The position numbers and the translations under genes are program-made. From the NCBI GenBank assembly GCA_907163375.1, contig CAJQUW010006308.1, positions 149,871 to 213,870 of the forward strand: a stretch of DNA of 64,000 nt. The letters run 5' to 3'. Positions 9,962-20,438 of this stretch are shown piece by piece (the stretch's first letter is position 1; each line of letters starts with the position of its first letter). Source of the DNA: Prostheceraeus crozeri. Lineage: Eukaryota; Platyhelminthes; Polycladida; Euryleptidae. Below the pieces are notes generated by a model that was not told the DNA's origin, ran no database searches, and saw only the letters and a list, made by a program, of their open reading frames with translations.

Positions 9962-11201
9962 GATCCTAGCCATCTTTCCATTAAGAATTTCAATAGAATA
10001 TTTTACATCTTCTAGCAATAAACCATAAGCCATCAATGAAGTTGTGGAATCTTTCTTTTCAATATTAATTGTTACATCACAACCAGTCTTGATAATATCT
10101 TCAGATTGTGCACTTAAATCGAAACAGAAAACAGGATATAAATGTCTCCAATCTCCAGGAGTTAATTGTGGTTTAACTCCAAATTCTATACAAAGATTTC
10201 GATAAGAATCATATCCTTCCATAAATTGATTATTGGTATCATCGAATCTTAATGGATCAATTGGATATCGGGTTTGATTTAAAGCAACTTGTAAACTTCG
10301 AATTGTATTAATATGTAAAAGATTGTTGTTCTTATCAAAACTTGGAGAATTATTTCTTTGAAATGTTAGTAATAAATATCTTGGAGTATTCGCAGTTCTA
10401 TTAAAATGCCAGTTAAATCTTTGCTCTGAAAAAGTTACTGAACTAGCAGTACGCTTTAGAAAATTTACTGGAATTGGTTTGTTAGTATTTAATCTTTTTT
10501 GCAATAGCTGTTTCAACCTCTAAACTGGGAGTAATATGCTTAATCCACCATTCAAGTCTATCAATTTTTAAATATGCGTTTTTTCCAGTCTTACCAAAAA
10601 AGATTAATTCATTATTTGCTGTACGATGAATTATTAATTTAGATTTTAATTGATGTGATATTTTGTCATAATCTAAATATCCGAATAATGGAGACAATGA
10701 CCAATTTACTGTCCGTTTACTTTTCTTGTTAAATTCACGTCTTTCTTTATATGCACTATTGTTTGTTTTATTTAAATGTTTTGCAATATTTTCTACATCT
10801 TTCGCAATTCCTGCTGCATCTGTTCCAGCGTGAGTTAAATCATCAACAATTATACCATCATTAGTATCAGGAAACCAACCTTTGATTTCATACTTTTTAT
10901 TATTTTCACCAATTGTTATAAATCTAAGCATTGTATCAATTACACCTGGAGAATCACTTATTGTTTCTATATTTTGAGTTGCAACATCTAAACGCATTTG
11001 TGTAAATAATCTTGGAAAAAAATTATTCTCTAGTGCAATATTATCGGTTTCTGGTAATGGTGTTGTAAAATTAGCATCACTATACAAAGAATATTCACAG
11101 TGTAAAAATGAATCAGGTAGATATATATAACTCTGCTGATTATCAACTTCAAAAATTAAATCACCTCCAGTATTTACTCTACTGGAAGATCCGGGATTCA
11201 T
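9956..11201 (-). CDS. MCP: Polinton major capsid protein (double jelly-roll) region
   Basis: The product begins MNPGSSSRVNTGGD and contains family features: WWIKHITPSLEVE in the middle, and the end with PVFCFDLSAQ and AYGLLLED before a beta-rich tail. In the family this protein trimerises to form the hexons of an icosahedral particle. The gene is broken about once in this copy. It is nearly identical to 49304-50549; the C-terminal 186 residues differ at four positions. The name rests on family pattern recognition. Confidence 0.82.
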
Positions 11202-11428
11202 AGCAATTCTTATATAGTCATTCTTTTTTTGATTGCAACTGACGAACGGAGGATCGTCTAATCTAAATTTATTTTCGATAAGCGAAGACGTTTTTATAAA
11301 AAATAATTTGACTTTTTGTTTTTCTCACACACAGAAAAAATTTTACTAAAAAAATTTTGCTTAAAAACTTTTACCAAAAAATGTAATTAAAAAAATTTTA
11401 CTAAACAAATTTTACTAAAAAATATATT

Positions 11429-11995
11429 TTAGAATTTTGCTACAACAGCTCCACTACAGCTTTGCTGGTTAGACCGAAGGTTGCTGTTAACACCATTACC
11501 TCTTATTTCTTTAATTGAACGTTTTATGGCTACGCCTGATTTCTTCTTATGTTTACTATCAGACGGAGCTCCGCTCCTCAAGGTTTCCCCAACAGCTATG
11601 TTAGCAATTTCGTTTTTTGTTTCCTCTGAAAGTTTTTTTAAATTTTTTAGTTCTTCGGAATCATTCCTAAGTTTACGAATAGCTTCTAGTTGTTTTAATT
11701 CGTTTTGAGATTTGACAGCATTTGATATTGCACTAGCTGTACTACCTATAGCAGATGCTCCTTTTGCAGCAGATGTAATCAAATCTTTATTATTTTTAAT
11801 TAAGTTAACGATACTTCCAATACCAGAAAAGATGCCACTTCCTTCCGTGTGAACGGCACCTGCGGTGCCTAGGAACTTTTGTGTTCCGACTGTTTCTCTA
11901 TTATCATAATGATAAACAGGATTCATACGTGGTTCATGAGCAATTCTTTGATTTGAAGCAAAATGTTTAAGATTGTGTTTATAAATTATAGGCAT
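11429..11995 (-). CDS. Small Polinton structural protein with hydrophobic helix
   Basis: 188 residues starting MPIIYKHNLKHFASN. After about 50 residues comes an amphipathic to hydrophobic Gly/Ala/Ser-rich stretch (IFSGIGSIVNLIKNNKD and on), then a charged coiled-coil-like helix and a basic tail. In layout it recalls adenovirus-type membrane-active minor capsid proteins, but I cannot confirm homology. It holds two hairpin inserts (11565-11577, 11855-11887), the second being absent from the matching gene in Polinton-B. Confidence 0.6.
   Translation of the reverse strand: MPIIYKHNLKHFASNQRIAHEPRMNPVYHYDNRETVGTQKFLGTAGAVHTEGSGIFSGIGSIVNLIKNNKDLITSAAKGASAIGSTASAISNAVKSQNELKQLEAIRKLRNDSEELKNLKKLSEETKNEIANIAVGETLRSGAPSDSKHKKKSGVAIKRSIKEIRGNGVNSNLRSNQQSCSGAVVAKF
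11565..11577. repeat. Hairpin with a paired change between copies
   Basis: GGAGC-TCC-GCTCC here, GGAGT-ACC-ACTCC at 50911-50923 in Polinton-B. The flanks match, and the change on one side of the stem is matched by a complementary change on the other. Confidence 0.8.
11855..11887. repeat. In-frame double-hairpin insert, absent from Polinton-B
   Basis: GGCACC-TGC-GGTGCC (11855-11869) and GGAAC-TTTTGT-GTTCC (11872-11887) lie inside the coding sequence. The matching gene in Polinton-B (near 51190-51215) lacks them, with a net difference of 12 codons, while the flanks align. Confidence 0.8.
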
Positions 11996-12039
11996 TTTTT
12001 AGGAATAAATTTGACTTTTGGGAAAAAATATTTAGGATT

Positions 12040-12173
12040 GGTTAGTAACCTGAGGACCTTTGGTCCGTTTAATATTTGCGCTAAGATTTACGTTTAGGAT
12101 TGGTTAGTAACCTGAGGACCTTTGGTCCGATCGGCTAAGCCTCGAGGAGCATCGCTCCGATAGGTTAGAAACC
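12040..12173. repeat. Cluster of intergenic hairpins
   Basis: GGTT-AGT-AACC plus GGACC-TTT-GGTCC at 12040-12066, the same pair again at 12102-12128, then GGC-TAA-GCC plus GGAGC-ATC-GCTCC at 12133-12158, then GGTT-AGA-AACC at 12163-12173. The corresponding gap in Polinton-B (51309-51347) has none of these. Confidence 0.85.
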
Positions 12174-12187
12174 CAAGACTTCGTCGA

Positions 12188-12658
12188 TCAAGATTTACGT
12201 GTGTGAATGGACAACAACTTCGAGATAACTTTATTAATTGACTGTTGCACTTTATCTATTGCGTCAAGCAGCGTGTGATGTACTTTAATTTCTTTTCTAT
12301 TAACTTGCATTTTCTGCTGATTCATCTTCAACGCCGCTTTAAGAGCATTTAACTTAATTTTAAGAACATCTAATTGTCTTTTAACAGAATCTAACTGTTC
12401 TTTATTTTCTTTAGAGTTTTCTTGTAAATTTTTCTTTAATTCATTTTCTAAATTGATTTTAAGAGTTTTCATTTTATCAACTTTTTGATTAAGTGAGTTT
12501 ACTTCATTTATTATTCTATTCATCTTTTTCATTTGTTGAGTAATTTTAGGAATTTTTTTTTTGAGTAATTTTTGGAATGTAGTTTGTAACTGCTTTAAAT
12601 TTTTTTTAATTCTTTCAGGTAGTTTTTCTATTTCATCTTCTAATTGTTCTTTTAACAT
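12188..12658 (-). CDS. Coiled-coil Polinton protein
   Basis: 156 residues, almost wholly Lys/Glu/Leu/Gln-rich with heptad-like spacing, from MLKEQLEDEIEKL through LNQKVDKMKTLKINLENELKK. It lies between a minor structural gene and the fibre-like gene, all on the minus strand. A rod or scaffold role in the particle is possible but inferred only from neighbours. Polinton-B has a relative at 51348-51819. Confidence 0.65.
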   Translation of the reverse strand: MLKEQLEDEIEKLPERIKKNLKQLQTTFQKLLKKKIPKITQQMKKMNRIINEVNSLNQKVDKMKTLKINLENELKKNLQENSKENKEQLDSVKRQLDVLKIKLNALKAALKMNQQKMQVNRKEIKVHHTLLDAIDKVQQSINKVISKLLSIHTRKS

Positions 12659-12805
12659 TTTTATCTGATGTTTATTTTTAATGACTGCAGATTTTAAATT
12701 TAAAGAAAGTAATATTAAAATTTTTGATTGTTCTGAAATCTTTTTAAAAAGTTTTGCTATATCTGCTTCTAGCTCTCTATCCTTTTTATCAAGTTTTAAT
12801 AATTT

Positions 12806-13075
12806 TTAGTTTAATGATTTGTCATTAAGTTTAAGCAACTTTAATTCATTCATCAGTGGAACCAAAACATCGTTTATATATTTTTCTTTTAAGTCATTGA
12901 TTTGTGTATCAACATATTGTTTATTTGTTAACTCTGTATTTTGTTGCGGAAGAATAGAAAGATGCAATGGACCAGATAAAACGTCTCCAGTTTTCATGAT
13001 ATAATTTTCTATTTCTATTTCTAATTCACGATTATTCGGAATATATGCACCTCCACCAACATTTGGTAACATCAT
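12806..13075 (-). CDS. Fibre-like protein with tail-fibre motif
   Basis: 89 residues. After MMLPNVGGGAYIPNN comes a segment KTGDVLSGPLHLSILPQQ followed by ELTNKQYVDTQI. This is the pattern of phage tail-fibre and collar repeats (gDxMsGpLxL ... AtnkqYVD), which form trimeric stalks. The C-terminal part is a helix. The Polinton-B relative (51904-52233) extends further as a coiled coil. A role as a capsid spike or attachment stalk is an inference. I know of no standard Polinton annotation for it. Confidence 0.5.
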   Translation of the reverse strand: MMLPNVGGGAYIPNNRELEIEIENYIMKTGDVLSGPLHLSILPQQNTELTNKQYVDTQINDLKEKYINDVLVPLMNELKLLKLNDKSLN

Positions 13076-13121
13076 TTTTTAACAATAAAAAAATAAATTT
13101 TTTTCTAATAAAAATAAAAAA

Positions 13122-13215
13122 ATGGAAAATCCAAATTTAAAAAAATTATATTCGCCCGCATCATCCTGTTCTTCTTATTCGACGAGATCAACGGGATTTG
13201 AAAATAAATGTTTTG

Positions 13216-13247
<32 letters not shown>

Positions 13248-14552
13248 ATTACAAATCCATGTATAGATGTTAATATTTTATTTCAATTACAAGCCGAATT
13301 ATTTAGAGAACAGACTAAAGGTTTACCTTCTATAGAAACTAATTATTGTTTATTTCCAGGTGATCCATTTATTAAATTTATGGATATAGTAAGTAAATAT
13401 AATGATGTAGCTTATGTGGAATTAAATAAAGAAAATATGGTTATAATAGGTCATAATAATGTTTATGGTTTTATTAGAGCAGTATTACCAATTAGTAATA
13501 CTGATTGGATAGAAACTAAAATTATCAATTATATCAATATTAAAGAATTAGTTAAAAAATTAAAATCTTTTTCGAAAGAAAAAATTAGATTATTTGTTGA
13601 CGATCAAAATCAATATAACATTCACATAGAGAGTAAAAAACATAATGAAGAATTATTATGCCAAGTTTATTATAGAGATACAATTTATAAACAAGAAACA
13701 TTAGAAATGCCGCAAAGATATGATGATGATACATATAAAGGATTATATTCAAATTTAAATATTAATTTGTTAAAATCTTATATAAATGGTTTAGCACAAC
13801 AAGAAAAAATTTATATGTGGACAACACCCTATAAAAGTTTAGATTCTGATAAAAATTCTAAAAATAATAAAAGTTTTAAACATCATGAAAATGTGAATTT
13901 CAAAGAATCTTATAATAATAATAATGATAATAATATAGATGATGATAACATAGACGATGATTCTGAAACATCTGAAAATGGTGTAAATGGTAAAAAAGAT
14001 TATAAAAATATTAGTAATTATAAAAATTTAAGTGAAGAAAAATTTATATCTCATACTGATGTACATGATATTAATGCTACATGTAATCAAAATTTATCTA
14101 AATTTCATTTTCTTACAATTGAAAATAATAATGATGGAATAGTTGAAGATACTGTTAGACAACTATGTATCGGGTCTACAAAATTTAAATTAGGATTTAC
14201 ATCTAATCAATTTAAAATTTTATCATCTTTAATAAAAACTAAAAGTGATTCAGATTATGGTGGTGTTATCAAATTTTCCAAAAGAGATCAAAGACCAATA
14301 TTTTTCTCTATTATATTATTATCAAATAATAAATGTAATTTGGAATTAGATATTCCCATCAGGGAATGGTATCCTATCAGGAAATGGCATCCTATACCAA
14401 GAAGTGTAATTTATGATGTTGAAGAATCAATTTATGATGATGATGAATCAATTGATGATGATGATGAAGAATCAATTGATGATGAAAAATCAATAGTTAG
14501 TGAAAATAAATTTAAATTATGTTTTGATAAAACGTTATATGATAAAACTTAA
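13122..14552 (+). CDS. Unknown Polinton protein, possible sliding-clamp-like fold
   Basis: 476 residues with Asn and Asp/Ser low-complexity inserts. The two conserved parts have a clamp-like look: a helix (DPFIKFMDIVSKY), strands (VAYVELNKENMVIIGHNNVYGF), a second helix (IKELVKKLKSF) and strands (KIRLFVDDQNQYNIHIES), then a later half with FKLGFTSNQFKILSSLI and GGVIKFSKRDQRPIFF. This order recalls PCNA-type processivity factors but sequence similarity is weak. It is the only large plus-strand gene in the middle of Polinton-A and sits next to the polymerase, which would fit. Confidence in function is low; that it is a real gene is well supported by its relative at 52303-53600. Confidence 0.55.
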
Positions 14553-14694
14553 TAGAAAATACCAAAATATTCGATAAATATATTTTCATATGTAATAAAA
14601 TTTTTAGATGTAATAAGTTTTTAGATGTAATAAAATTTTTAGATGTAATAAGTTTTTAGATGTTATAAAATTTTTAGATGTAATAAAAAAATTA
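14553..14694. repeat. AT-rich spacer with short tandem repeats
   Basis: Several near copies of TTTTTAGATGTAATAA between the plus-strand gene and the polymerase 3' end. The matching place in Polinton-B has a different 15-bp repeat (55089-55213). Confidence 0.7.
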
Positions 14695-17600
14695 TTATTC
14701 CCACGTGTCATCATCATCACTTAAATTACTCTCACAGACGATTGTTTGAAATATTTCAGCTTGAATATCTTCTCCGTTATAAGGTAACATAATTTCATTT
14801 TCATCAGGTGCTTGACGCTTAAGAATATTTATTTGACCAGAAAATTTTTTTTCTTCAGTATTATTATTTTTATCAGGAATACTAATTCCAGTTTCTAAAG
14901 ATCTTTTCCATGGTTTATTAACTGTAGTCGATAATGTTTTCCCCGAATATAATTTTAGAAAATCTTCTACTTCTACTTTATCTTGTGAATATCCTTTGAA
15001 TGTTTTCTTTTCGCCAAGTCTCCCTTGTTCATCTACAGTAATACAATATTTTATTTTAGGAGCAATAAACATTGCAAAAATAATTCCACCATTTCCATAA
15101 TCATTTTTTCCTTGACACAATTCCCCACCAACATATCCAGCAGCATCTAATTTATTGAAGAGCTCATTAGAAATGTATATTGAATCAGTATCTGTATAAT
15201 GAATGTATTTTTCGTTGAAACCATTAATTTCTAAAATAAAGTTATTCATGATTCTTCTAGAGTGAGAAAGAATAAAAGAACCTAAGTGTGATGGCATGAA
15301 TGACGTCTTCCCATCTTTTACAATATTAGTTTTGAGAAATTCATCATCTTCCATTTCTACTTTCGCTAAATATTGTTCATCATTTAATTTTTCATAATCT
15401 TTTACTTCTTGAGTGAAATTTTTTCTCAATGTATTCTCATTCCATAAATGATATTTAGTGGTTATATCTTTTTGCACAGTTTTGCCATATAGCGAATTCA
15501 TCAATAATTTAATTAACTCATCGCCTGCGGTGTTTCCTTCTGTTTTATATTTTTTCTCAAATTAAAAAGTTTTTCAATATAATTTCGAAATGGTGAAACT
15601 TGATAATTTTTTTCATAAATTATACCATCAGTAATATGTAAGATTTTACCTCATTTAACAATTTCTTGTATGTCTACAGAAGTTAATACATCATAACATA
15701 TACCATTTCTAAACCTGATTACTTTTACATGAGAATTATTATTTTGATTTTTAACTTTATCTTTTATAGGAACTGGTTGGAAAAACATATCATTCGGATA
15801 TTGAAACACAACAGAGAATATTCCAGTTTTAGGTCTAAATGTTTGAGTATTAAATTTATATATTATTTCCCGCTCTTCTTCTTGTCTAAATTTTCTAGCG
15901 GATTCAGCTTTAGGGTATTCTGAATTTTCATCATACATAGCTGATGGATATAAAGATGTGGCATCAAAAGCCATTAGAAATTCATGTTTTTGTTCAAGTA
16001 GTTGATTTGAAATTTTCTTACAAATTTCAGTTTTATCTCCTAAATCTCGATACTGTTTCATTAAATCTATTAAATTACTTCCAAGGGACAAAGTCCCCCC
16101 AGCGCAGCGACCAGGTAAATACTGTTTTGATATTGGTAACAAGATGGTACAAAATGGCGATATGTATTTTCTTATATTTGCTGAAACTCTTCCACCTTTA
16201 ACAGATTTTCTAATATAATTTCTAGCCCATAAATCTATATGAGAATGAATATTTGTATTGTCATTTTGTACGCTTTTCATCCAACCGTTAAATGTTAAAG
16301 CAGAGGATGTCAAATTAGTAGTTATATCTTCACCCACTAAATCTCGCATAACATTATTATATTTGTAGATACAAAAAGCTAAAGAAAGATTATCGTTAAC
16401 TAAATATGGTCTCCATTCAATTTCTTTTTCTTTATAATTTTCATGTGTTATGTCTCCAATTTCATAATTTAATTTACACACATTCATAGGAATTTTAAAA
16501 TTCTCACACCATTTAGAAAGACTTGTTTTTACATGTTGATAACTACATTTCATTATAATAGTTTGAAGTGCTAATTTACCTGAAGGTGAATCTTTTTTCA
16601 TATTGTTTTTAAATCTAAAAGATTTTTGAATGTATCTACGAACACATTCAGTTGTATAAGGATTTTGTAATGAAGCAGTCAATATTCCTCTTGAAGTTTT
16701 AAGAGGCGGTTTAGATAATTTAAAATTAGCTTTTATCGGAAAATAGGAATCAAAACCTGATGAATTGTGGGCTATTAAAGTTACTCTCGAATAATTAAAT
16801 TTTCCAAGAGTTTTAAAAAATTGATGGATCGGACATACGTCCTCTGGGTTTCCCCCGATCGGACATTCATCATCCTCAGTTCTCGTAAATATTTTCACAC
16901 AATTTTGAAGTTTATTAAATTCTAATTCAGTTAAATTATTATACTCATTAATCTGTTTTTTAAGTTTTTTAATTTCATCTTCATCTTTTGATCGTTTAAT
17001 TTTAATCATATCACTTAACAAACGTGTTTCTAATTCTTTCAATCTTTGTTTCGGTAAACAACATATAAATTTATTAAAATTAATAGCTCCTACAGCATAA
17101 GAAATAGGATGAGCTGTTGAACAGTTAGGATCAGGAAAAGTTTCGAGATCCCAAATATATGTTGAACTATAGTCAATTTTTTTCTTTGTTATGATTTTAT
17201 ATGGACGTGTTGTTAGATTTTCATCAGTAACTGTTTTATATATGGGTTTGAAATGATTTTCAATTTCTCTAATAGCTTTTAATTTATGAGATTTATCAAT
17301 TAAACAATAGTGACCAATTGTTGAACCTGCGTGAAAATAATTGTAATAAACATAATTATGAAACGTTTTAATTCCTCTAGGATTTAAATGACGATTGGCA
17401 GGACTATAATATTGAACACATTCTCCAAAATATTTATTGAATTGAGAAAATTTGCAGTTTGACATTACTCCTGTTCTAGATGTGGCTTTCTCTTTATATA
17501 AAAAATTATTAAACATTTCTTTCATCATTTCTCCTTGTTCTTCATTAAAACCTCGTAAAACATTATAACATTTAATAAAACAAAAATCTTCAGAAGGAAT

Positions 17601-18197
17601 ATAACAATATTCACCGAAATATTCTTTGATTCTATATTTCATATTAATCCCTGCCCCTCCATGCGATCTTTGTACTAACTTCATTCCAAAATCTTCATAT
17701 TTAATATTACCTGTAAAAATCCATTCCTGACTATCGGATTTCTCATCCAGATTCGAAAACCATATTTCAAATGATTTTTTATTATAGAAGGTTACGTAAA
17801 AATTTTGAATTATATTTTCCTGATCTTTAATGACTTTTCCAAGTAAATTAATAATTTTACCATTTGCTAAAAGTTTCCGCATATCATTTACTACATTAAT
17901 AAAAGATACATTTTCATATTTAATTTCATTTGGATTAAATAAATTACATAAATCATCACCAAGTTCATCCTTAATTCTATCATCAAAAAAGATATCACTA
18001 ATAGGAGTTTCTAATATTTCTTTTGTTCCACTTTTCTGTTTTTTAGTATTACGTCTAATACTACGCCTAGTACGTTTCTGTTTTTTAATACGTTTACTAC
18101 GTTTACTATGTTTAATTTGCGCATCAAACTCAGCAGTTTGTTTCTTGATTAATTCATCAATCCTAGACGTTTGTCCGAGAGACATTTCACGATTCAT
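14695..18197 (-). CDS. POLB: Polinton-A family B DNA polymerase region
   Basis: Protein-primed type family B polymerase. It starts with a basic N-terminus (KRSKRIKKQKRTRRSIRR). Exonuclease motifs YIWDLETF and AHNSSGFD are followed by polymerase motif A (FDATSLYPSAM), motif B (MMNSLYGK) and motif C (YTDTDS). In the family it copies the element from protein-bound ends. The gene is broken about twice. Two GC-rich hairpin segments (near 16085 and 16831-16854) are within it. It is not similar in detail or orientation to the polymerase of Polinton-B (55528-59937). Confidence 0.88.
16831..16854. repeat. Double-hairpin insert in Polinton-A polymerase gene
   Basis: GGAC-ATAC-GTCC followed by GGG-TTT-CCC, flanked by GATCGG on both sides. 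Another GC-rich hairpin in the same gene is GGGAC-AAA-GTCCC at 16085-16097. Confidence 0.7.
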
Positions 18198-18246
18198 ATT
18201 TTTTAAAAGAAAAAATGAATTTTTACATAGAACCTCGGTTCCGTTT

Positions 18247-18576
18247 TTACATATACACAGAAATATGTAATTGATGTAATGCTTCTAATTCATGTGTTGT
18301 TAAATGTTCTTTCTTAACCAACCACAATAAATTATTATACGCCAAAAATACTCGGAAACTTCTTAAACAAAGTGGAAAGTCTTTTGTTTTAACACACGGT
18401 TTAATACCATGTTTTGTTTTATAATCTGTAACGAGCGCTACGTATTTATGATGATAATAAAATCTAACTTCTTTCTTCGAATTTACAGGATTTGTAGGAT
18501 GACGATAATCTTTTAAAACTGATACATGCTCTATCTTATAAGCATCCAACATATTTTTTTTTATTTTTATTAACAA
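18247..18576 (-). CDS. Small protein upstream of polymerase, unknown
   Basis: 109 residues, basic, containing MLDAYKIEHVSVLKDYRHP and a leucine-rich C-terminal half. The likely start is at MLDAYKIEH (18552) after a run of AT bases typical of starts in this element. I recognise no family. It lies just upstream of the polymerase in the same direction and has no counterpart in Polinton-B, so it belongs to the exchanged polymerase module. Confidence 0.5.
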   Translation of the reverse strand: MLIKIKKNMLDAYKIEHVSVLKDYRHPTNPVNSKKEVRFYYHHKYVALVTDYKTKHGIKPCVKTKDFPLCLRSFRVFLAYNNLLWLVKKEHLTTHELEALHQLHISVYM

Positions 18577-18674
18577 AAAATTTATAAGAAAAAATTATTC
18601 GGTCACTCCGTTTGATCACTCCGTTCGATCACTCCCCAAAAATATTTTCTATCGACTTTCAGTCGGGGCGAAGC

Positions 18675-19442
18675 TTAGTCAGAAAACAAATCTTCTATAA
18701 CTCTATCATGAATTTTTTTATCAATATTAATTGTAATGAAGCCATAATCTTTTGACCAAGCATTGTTACACGATTGTTTAAATTCATCTTTATTTCTTAC
18801 GCATAAATCTCTTAACAAATCACTTAAGTTTCTTGCATTTATTTCAAATAGTATAAATATATTTGCATTCTTTCTAATAACACTTCCGTCTAATGAATAC
18901 ATACTTTGTGTTAAATAAAATACACTACAGTTATTATGTCTACCTCTTGTGAAATAATTTCTCTGAACTGACTGATTTCTATCATTAACACAATCATCAA
19001 AAATTACACAATGTTTCATTGTTTTATCTAGTTTACTAGGATCTTGCATATTACCACTATCATCTATTAATTGTATCTTTATATGCTTATTTTTATTGGA
19101 TTCTACTAACTGACTATTTTTTGCTGCTTCTTCACACCACGAACTTATTTCTTCTTCATCTTCAGATTTTTCATATTCTTTGAATAATGAAGCAATTGCT
19201 GTTTTTTTAAGATTATTTTCAAATCCATATTTTAAAAATTGATAGACGGGTTGTTCTGCCGTTGTTGTATAAATTATAAGATTGTTATAATCCAAAAAAT
19301 TTGGAGTCGTTAAAATTTTAAATAATAGATACGTTTTTCCACAACCTGATCTTCCGCAAATAACTGACAAAACTTTATTAGATAAATTTGGATGATGATT
19401 AAATTTAAGTATCTTTTTATTTAATGGGGGTACTTCACTCAT
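18675..19442 (-). CDS. ATP: Polinton genome-packaging ATPase
   Basis: 255 residues. Walker A GRSGCGKT at residues 30-37, Walker B HCVIFDDC at about 144-151, followed by RGRHNNCSVFYLTQS with the sensor residue. This is the FtsK/HerA-type (A32-like) packaging ATPase that pumps DNA into the capsid. It starts MSEVPPLNKKI after an AT-rich leader. The Polinton-B copy is at 60093-60857 in the same orientation. It is a core gene in the family, and its frame looks whole in this copy. Confidence 0.92.
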   Translation of the reverse strand: MSEVPPLNKKILKFNHHPNLSNKVLSVICGRSGCGKTYLLFKILTTPNFLDYNNLIIYTTTAEQPVYQFLKYGFENNLKKTAIASLFKEYEKSEDEEEISSWCEEAAKNSQLVESNKNKHIKIQLIDDSGNMQDPSKLDKTMKHCVIFDDCVNDRNQSVQRNYFTRGRHNNCSVFYLTQSMYSLDGSVIRKNANIFILFEINARNLSDLLRDLCVRNKDEFKQSCNNAWSKDYGFITINIDKKIHDRVIEDLFSD

Positions 19443-19532
19443 TTTTTAATAAAAAATTTTATTTTTATTTTTGTTTTTAAAAAAGAAGAAGAAGAAGAAG
19501 AAAATTAAACTTCTCTAGCTTCGCGTGGGAGT

Positions 19533-20318
19533 TTATACCTCCCGAACCAAAAGATCTATCATAATCTCTTCACCTCCAAAATTTATTTCTTGTCCTTTCT
19601 CATCAGTGATTCTCATGTTAATGTTGTTAATAGTTTTTCTTGTAATAGGGAAATATATTAATGTTTGTGGAATTTCATTTAATCTATAACCAATGGGTAC
19701 AGTAAAAGCTGGAAAACTGAATATTAAATTTGACAATTTACCATTTATATATCCTCCTTCAATAATGTCACAATGTACAACAATTGAATTTATTTCAGTT
19801 ATTTTTGGAATCTTCTCACCTAAATGATAACCTTGACTATAGGTTTGTTTATTAAATCCTAATAGTTTTGACAATGATCTATCATGATTAAAATCAACTT
19901 GATGATTTTCGTCTAAAGTAAGAGAAAATTTATTAACTGCCGGTTCAACTGCAAAATGTAATTGTTTCTTATCTTTAAATGGTATACCTAAATGTCTCTT
20001 AATTTCATTTGATATTGTTTCAACTTCGTAAGAACCAGGAAGAAAAGTTAATATTTTCCATGTTTTGCCTTTATCAGTAGAATATCTAAATTGATCATTC
20101 ACATCTTTTATAACATTTTGAATAGTGTTAAATGTAGAGAAACTAGTCAATGCAATTTGATAATTTTTATTTTGTTCCAAATGTAGAATGGGTTCTAAGT
20201 TACAAGTGTGTGATGAAGTAGTTGTTATAATTTTTAACGTCGTACTAAATTTTGATGAACCCAAAATCTCTGTCAAATTTTCTAAATGATTATTAATTTT
20301 GTAAAATCTGCTGAACAC
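19533..20318 (-). CDS. mCP: Polinton minor capsid (penton) protein
   Basis: 261 residues with the family pattern: NYQIALTSFSTFNTIQNV, LPGSYEVETISNEI, DFNHDRSLSKLLGF, VHCDIIEGGYINGKLSNL and a tail with ITDEKGQEINFGGEEIMI. In the family this single jelly-roll protein forms pentons at capsid vertices. It follows the ATPase on the same strand. A 21-bp hairpin unit (19527-19547) overlaps its 3' end; Polinton-B has three such units there. The frame looks whole. Confidence 0.85.
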   Translation of the reverse strand: MFSRFYKINNHLENLTEILGSSKFSTTLKIITTTSSHTCNLEPILHLEQNKNYQIALTSFSTFNTIQNVIKDVNDQFRYSTDKGKTWKILTFLPGSYEVETISNEIKRHLGIPFKDKKQLHFAVEPAVNKFSLTLDENHQVDFNHDRSLSKLLGFNKQTYSQGYHLGEKIPKITEINSIVVHCDIIEGGYINGKLSNLIFSFPAFTVPIGYRLNEIPQTLIYFPITRKTINNINMRITDEKGQEINFGGEEIMIDLLVREV

Positions 20319-20337
20319 ATTTTTTAGTTAAAATTTT

Positions 20338-20438
20338 GAATAAATATTATAGATAAAAATCGTAGATAAAAATCATAGATAAAAATCATAGATAAAAATC
20401 ATAGATAAAAATCATAGATAAAAATCATAGATAAAAAT
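20338..20438. repeat. 13-bp tandem repeat
   Basis: About seven head-to-tail copies of ATAAAAATCATAG just before the 3' end of the next gene. Absent from Polinton-B at the matching place (61803-61860). Confidence 0.85.

Noticed and set aside
12040-12173. GC hairpins as bacterial-type terminators
   Set aside because: No following T run tied to gene ends in a consistent way, and many lie inside coding sequence of a eukaryotic element.
17830-18270. 146-codon plus-strand frame opposite the polymerase N-terminus
   Set aside because: A shadow of the minus-strand polymerase frame; AT-rich sense coding leaves long open antisense stretches.
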